A stretch of DNA of 64,000 nucleotides from Pseudonocardiaceae bacterium (lineage in GTDB: Bacteria; Actinomycetota; Actinomycetes; Mycobacteriales; Pseudonocardiaceae), in assembly GCA_009379815.1 (NCBI GenBank), contig WHSY01000012.1, forward strand, positions 1 to 64,000. Reading direction: 5' to 3'. Of the stretch, positions 62,473 to 64,000 are shown one piece after another (within the stretch, counting starts at the first letter, position 1; every line of letters begins with the position of its first letter). Made by a program: the position numbers and the translations under genes. The notes beneath the pieces were generated by a model that was given only the letters and a program-made list of their open reading frames with translations, did not search any database and had not been told where the DNA came from.

Positions 62473-63403
62473 CCCCGCACGCGGGGACCGGGGCCGCCGC
62501 CGGCGGCCCCACCTTCCCCGATTCAACCCGCTCCACAAACTGCGAGCCACCCCGGAAAGCGCCGACGTGTCGGTGCCGGTCGGTGCACTGTCGATCTACG
62601 ACCCGATCCACCTGGGCGTCGACGAAGACGGTCTGCCAGTAGCCGTGACCCTGATATATCGCAACCTGCTCGCCGGGGGAGAACCCGGCTCGGGCAAGTC
62701 CTCGGCGCTGAACATCATCGTCGGCCACGGCGCCCTGTCACCGGACTGCCGGCTGTGGCTCTTCGACGGCAAACGCGTCGAACTCGGCCCGTGGCGCGAA
62801 GTCGCTGACGTGTTCGTCGGCTCCAACCCCGACCACGCCATTGCCAAGCTGCGTGAGCTGCAAACCGAGATGGACATCCGCTACGCCATGATCGAGGCGG
62901 CCAAGCGTCGCAAGATCGCCCGCCACGACGGGCTCGACGTCATCCTGTGCGTCATCGACGAACTGGCCTACTTCACCGTCACCACCGGAACCAAAGACCA
63001 GCAAGAAGAAGTCAGAAACCTCGTCCGCGACCTCGTCGCGAGGGGCCGAGCCGCCGGAATCATCGTCGTCGCCGCAACACAGCGACCCAGTGCCGACATC
63101 ATCCCCACCAGCCTGCGGGACCTGTTCGGCTATCGCATGGCATTCCGATGCACCACCGACTCATCCAGCGACATCATCCTGTCGCAGGGCTGGGCCGGAC
63201 AGGGCTACTCCGCCAAAACCATTCGCCCGGAAGCGATCGGGCAAGCCTGGGTGCTCGCCGAAGGCGGATTTCCCCGCCGCATGCGATGCGCCTACCTCTC
63301 CGATGTCCACATTCAGACCCTGATCAGCCACGCCATCCGGCTGCGCGCACCGGGGCGTTTCGGTGACGACGGCGGCGCCGCCAGCGCGCTCGCCAAACTC
63401 TGA
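62465..63403 (+). CDS. FtsK/SpoIIIE-type DNA translocase (TraB-like), AICE transfer protein
   Basis: 312 residues from the ATG at 62465. Walker A GEPGSGKSS lies at residues 72-80 and Walker B DVILCVIDELAYF at about 158-170. Then AATQRPSADIIPTSLRDLFGYRMAF and SQGWAGQGYSAKT show the RecA-like FtsK core. It lacks the membrane segments found in true FtsK; the preceding gene may supply them. In AICEs this hexameric motor moves double-stranded DNA between hyphae or cells. Confidence 0.88.
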   Translation: MSDPARGDRGRRRRPHLPRFNPLHKLRATPESADVSVPVGALSIYDPIHLGVDEDGLPVAVTLIYRNLLAGGEPGSGKSSALNIIVGHGALSPDCRLWLFDGKRVELGPWREVADVFVGSNPDHAIAKLRELQTEMDIRYAMIEAAKRRKIARHDGLDVILCVIDELAYFTVTTGTKDQQEEVRNLVRDLVARGRAAGIIVVAATQRPSADIIPTSLRDLFGYRMAFRCTTDSSSDIILSQGWAGQGYSAKTIRPEAIGQAWVLAEGGFPRRMRCAYLSDVHIQTLISHAIRLRAPGRFGDDGGAASALAKL

Positions 63404-63456
63404 CCCCCAGCCCTTTTCGCTCGATCCGCACATTCCGACCGCAGGAGGAGTCTGCC

Positions 63457-63696
63457 ATGAACACCACCGACTTACCACGCCGCATCCCGGAATTCGGCGC
63501 CGGCCACGGTGCCCGTACGGAACGGCGAACCGCCACCACCGTCATTGTGGTGATCTCTTCCGTGGCACTGGCCTACGGCGCATCACCCGCCGTGGCACAC
63601 ATCGTCAACACGGCCGCCATTGCCGCCGCGATCCTCGCGGCACTGGCACTGACGGTCGCCGGAATCGTCCTCACGACCACCGGCGGCACTCGATGA
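63457..63696 (+). CDS. Small membrane protein of the AICE module
   Basis: 79 residues from an ATG behind CAGGAGGAG. A basic N-terminus and two hydrophobic segments (TVIVVISSVALAYGASP and IAAAILAALALTVAGIVL). It overlaps the next gene (ATGA at 63693). Such short proteins (SpdA/SpdB-like) are linked to plasmid spread in actinobacteria; this assignment is by position. Confidence 0.6.
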   Translation: MNTTDLPRRIPEFGAGHGARTERRTATTVIVVISSVALAYGASPAVAHIVNTAAIAAAILAALALTVAGIVLTTTGGTR

Positions 63697-64000
63697 GGGG
63701 ACCGCGCCGCGACTGCGGCATCTACACCGACCGGTGGGGCTGGCAACCCCACGCCTGGCGCCAGAACGGACTGACCACCTACCCGTGGCGCACCGCCCCC
63801 ACCGGGCTGATCACCCGGCGGCAGATGCGCACCGCCGGCCTGGCGCCTAACCGGGCCGAACCCGTCGCCCAGATCATCACCCGCCGCAACGGGCGACGCG
63901 GCTACCTCTACGACCCCACCGAACTCGCACCCAAACGCACCGCCAGCCCGGCGCAACTCGCCGCCCTGGACAAAGCACTCGCAGCGCGCCGCTGGTGCCC
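63693..64000 (+). CDS. RRQRL-motif zinc-binding protein (3' end outside window)
   Basis: The ATG at 63693 overlaps the previous stop. 102 codons are visible and open to the right edge. GLITRRQMRTAGL is the RRQRL-type motif and Cys/Trp-rich ends (RRDCGIYTDRWGW; LAARRWCP) could contribute zinc ligands. Proteins of this kind are standard AICE passengers next to the TraB gene. Function unknown. Confidence 0.7.
   Translation, partial: MRGPRRDCGIYTDRWGWQPHAWRQNGLTTYPWRTAPTGLITRRQMRTAGLAPNRAEPVAQIITRRNGRRGYLYDPTELAPKRTASPAQLAALDKALAARRWC

Larger units (their letters stand above)
55759..64000. mobile_element. Integrative (AICE-like) element, left part; continues past the window
   Basis: Begins at the tRNA-Ile 3'-half repeat and contains decayed IS pieces, a cargo gene (58123), a regulator (59377), and a plus-strand module typical of pSAM2-like AICEs: small proteins, a membrane protein, an FtsK/TraB translocase and an RRQRL-type zinc protein. 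Replication, excisionase and integrase genes and the second att site should lie to the right. No integrase is present in the window. Confidence 0.65.

Overview
The window is high-GC (about 70%) actinobacterial DNA. Tat and lipobox signals, GTG and ATG starts behind GGAGG-type ribosome sites, ATGA/GTGA gene overlaps, a DLW-39 protein, DUF2795, and a conjugative-element module of the pSAM2 (AICE) type all fit. The gene content looks like a Pseudonocardiaceae soil organism (Pseudonocardia or Saccharopolyspora-like). That placement is inference; there is no rRNA or marker gene here to confirm it.

Layout. 1-1030: the end of a sortase-anchored surface protein and a membrane-anchored protein. 1235-5870: a complete branched-chain-type (HAAT) ABC importer, in the order SBP-H-M-G-F. 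5991-25910: a catabolic island with an FMN reductase, three luciferase-like flavin monooxygenases (LLM), two alpha/beta hydrolases, a three-subunit molybdenum hydroxylase, two SDRs, an acyl-CoA ligase, an NTF2-like protein, a GAF/PucR regulator and, notably, the riboflavin enzyme RibBA. Three unrelated-looking genes (PIG-L, DUF418, DUF2267) sit inside it. 26177-28790: an alpha/beta hydrolase and a cobalt-type nitrile hydratase with its accessory protein. 29050-32581: a small basic protein, a methyltransferase, an enoyl-CoA hydratase, a membrane protein and a MerR regulator.

32626-38258: a homoprotocatechuate-type meta-cleavage operon on the minus strand (hpaG-rraA fusion, gntR, dapA-like, hpaE, hpaD), every junction overlapping. 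It is divergent from 38377-45260, a locus with three MetE-like zinc methyltransferase homologues, a broken HAAT transporter and a cytochrome P450. That locus is heavily rearranged: one MetE-like gene has lost an internal segment, the second is fused in frame to a LivG ATPase, and livH carries a +1 frameshift. 45297-52168: a third HAAT importer (G, degenerate AMP-binding protein, H, M, SBP, F). 52433-55444: small genes, a mosaic of gene fragments, an AlkD-like repair protein, tRNA-Ala(TGC) and the DLW-39 protein.

55475-64000: the left end of an integrative element. Two diverged copies of a 49-bp sequence, the second matching the 3' half of tRNA-Ile(GAT), flank a universal-stress-protein remnant. 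After them come decayed IS481 and IS1380 transposase pieces, a secreted SURNod19-like putative copper protein, an XRE/TPR regulator and an AICE module (small proteins, membrane protein, FtsK/TraB-type translocase, RRQRL-type zinc protein) that runs off the window.

How the genes fit together: the importers probably bring in aromatic or branched acids. The flavin and molybdenum oxygenases, hydrolases, ligase and SDRs would oxidise and thioesterify an unknown substrate, with RibBA and the FMN reductase supplying and recycling flavin. Nitrile hydratase would feed amides and acids. The hpa operon would convert homoprotocatechuate towards central metabolism, with its RraA-like or DapA-like enzyme as a candidate final aldolase.
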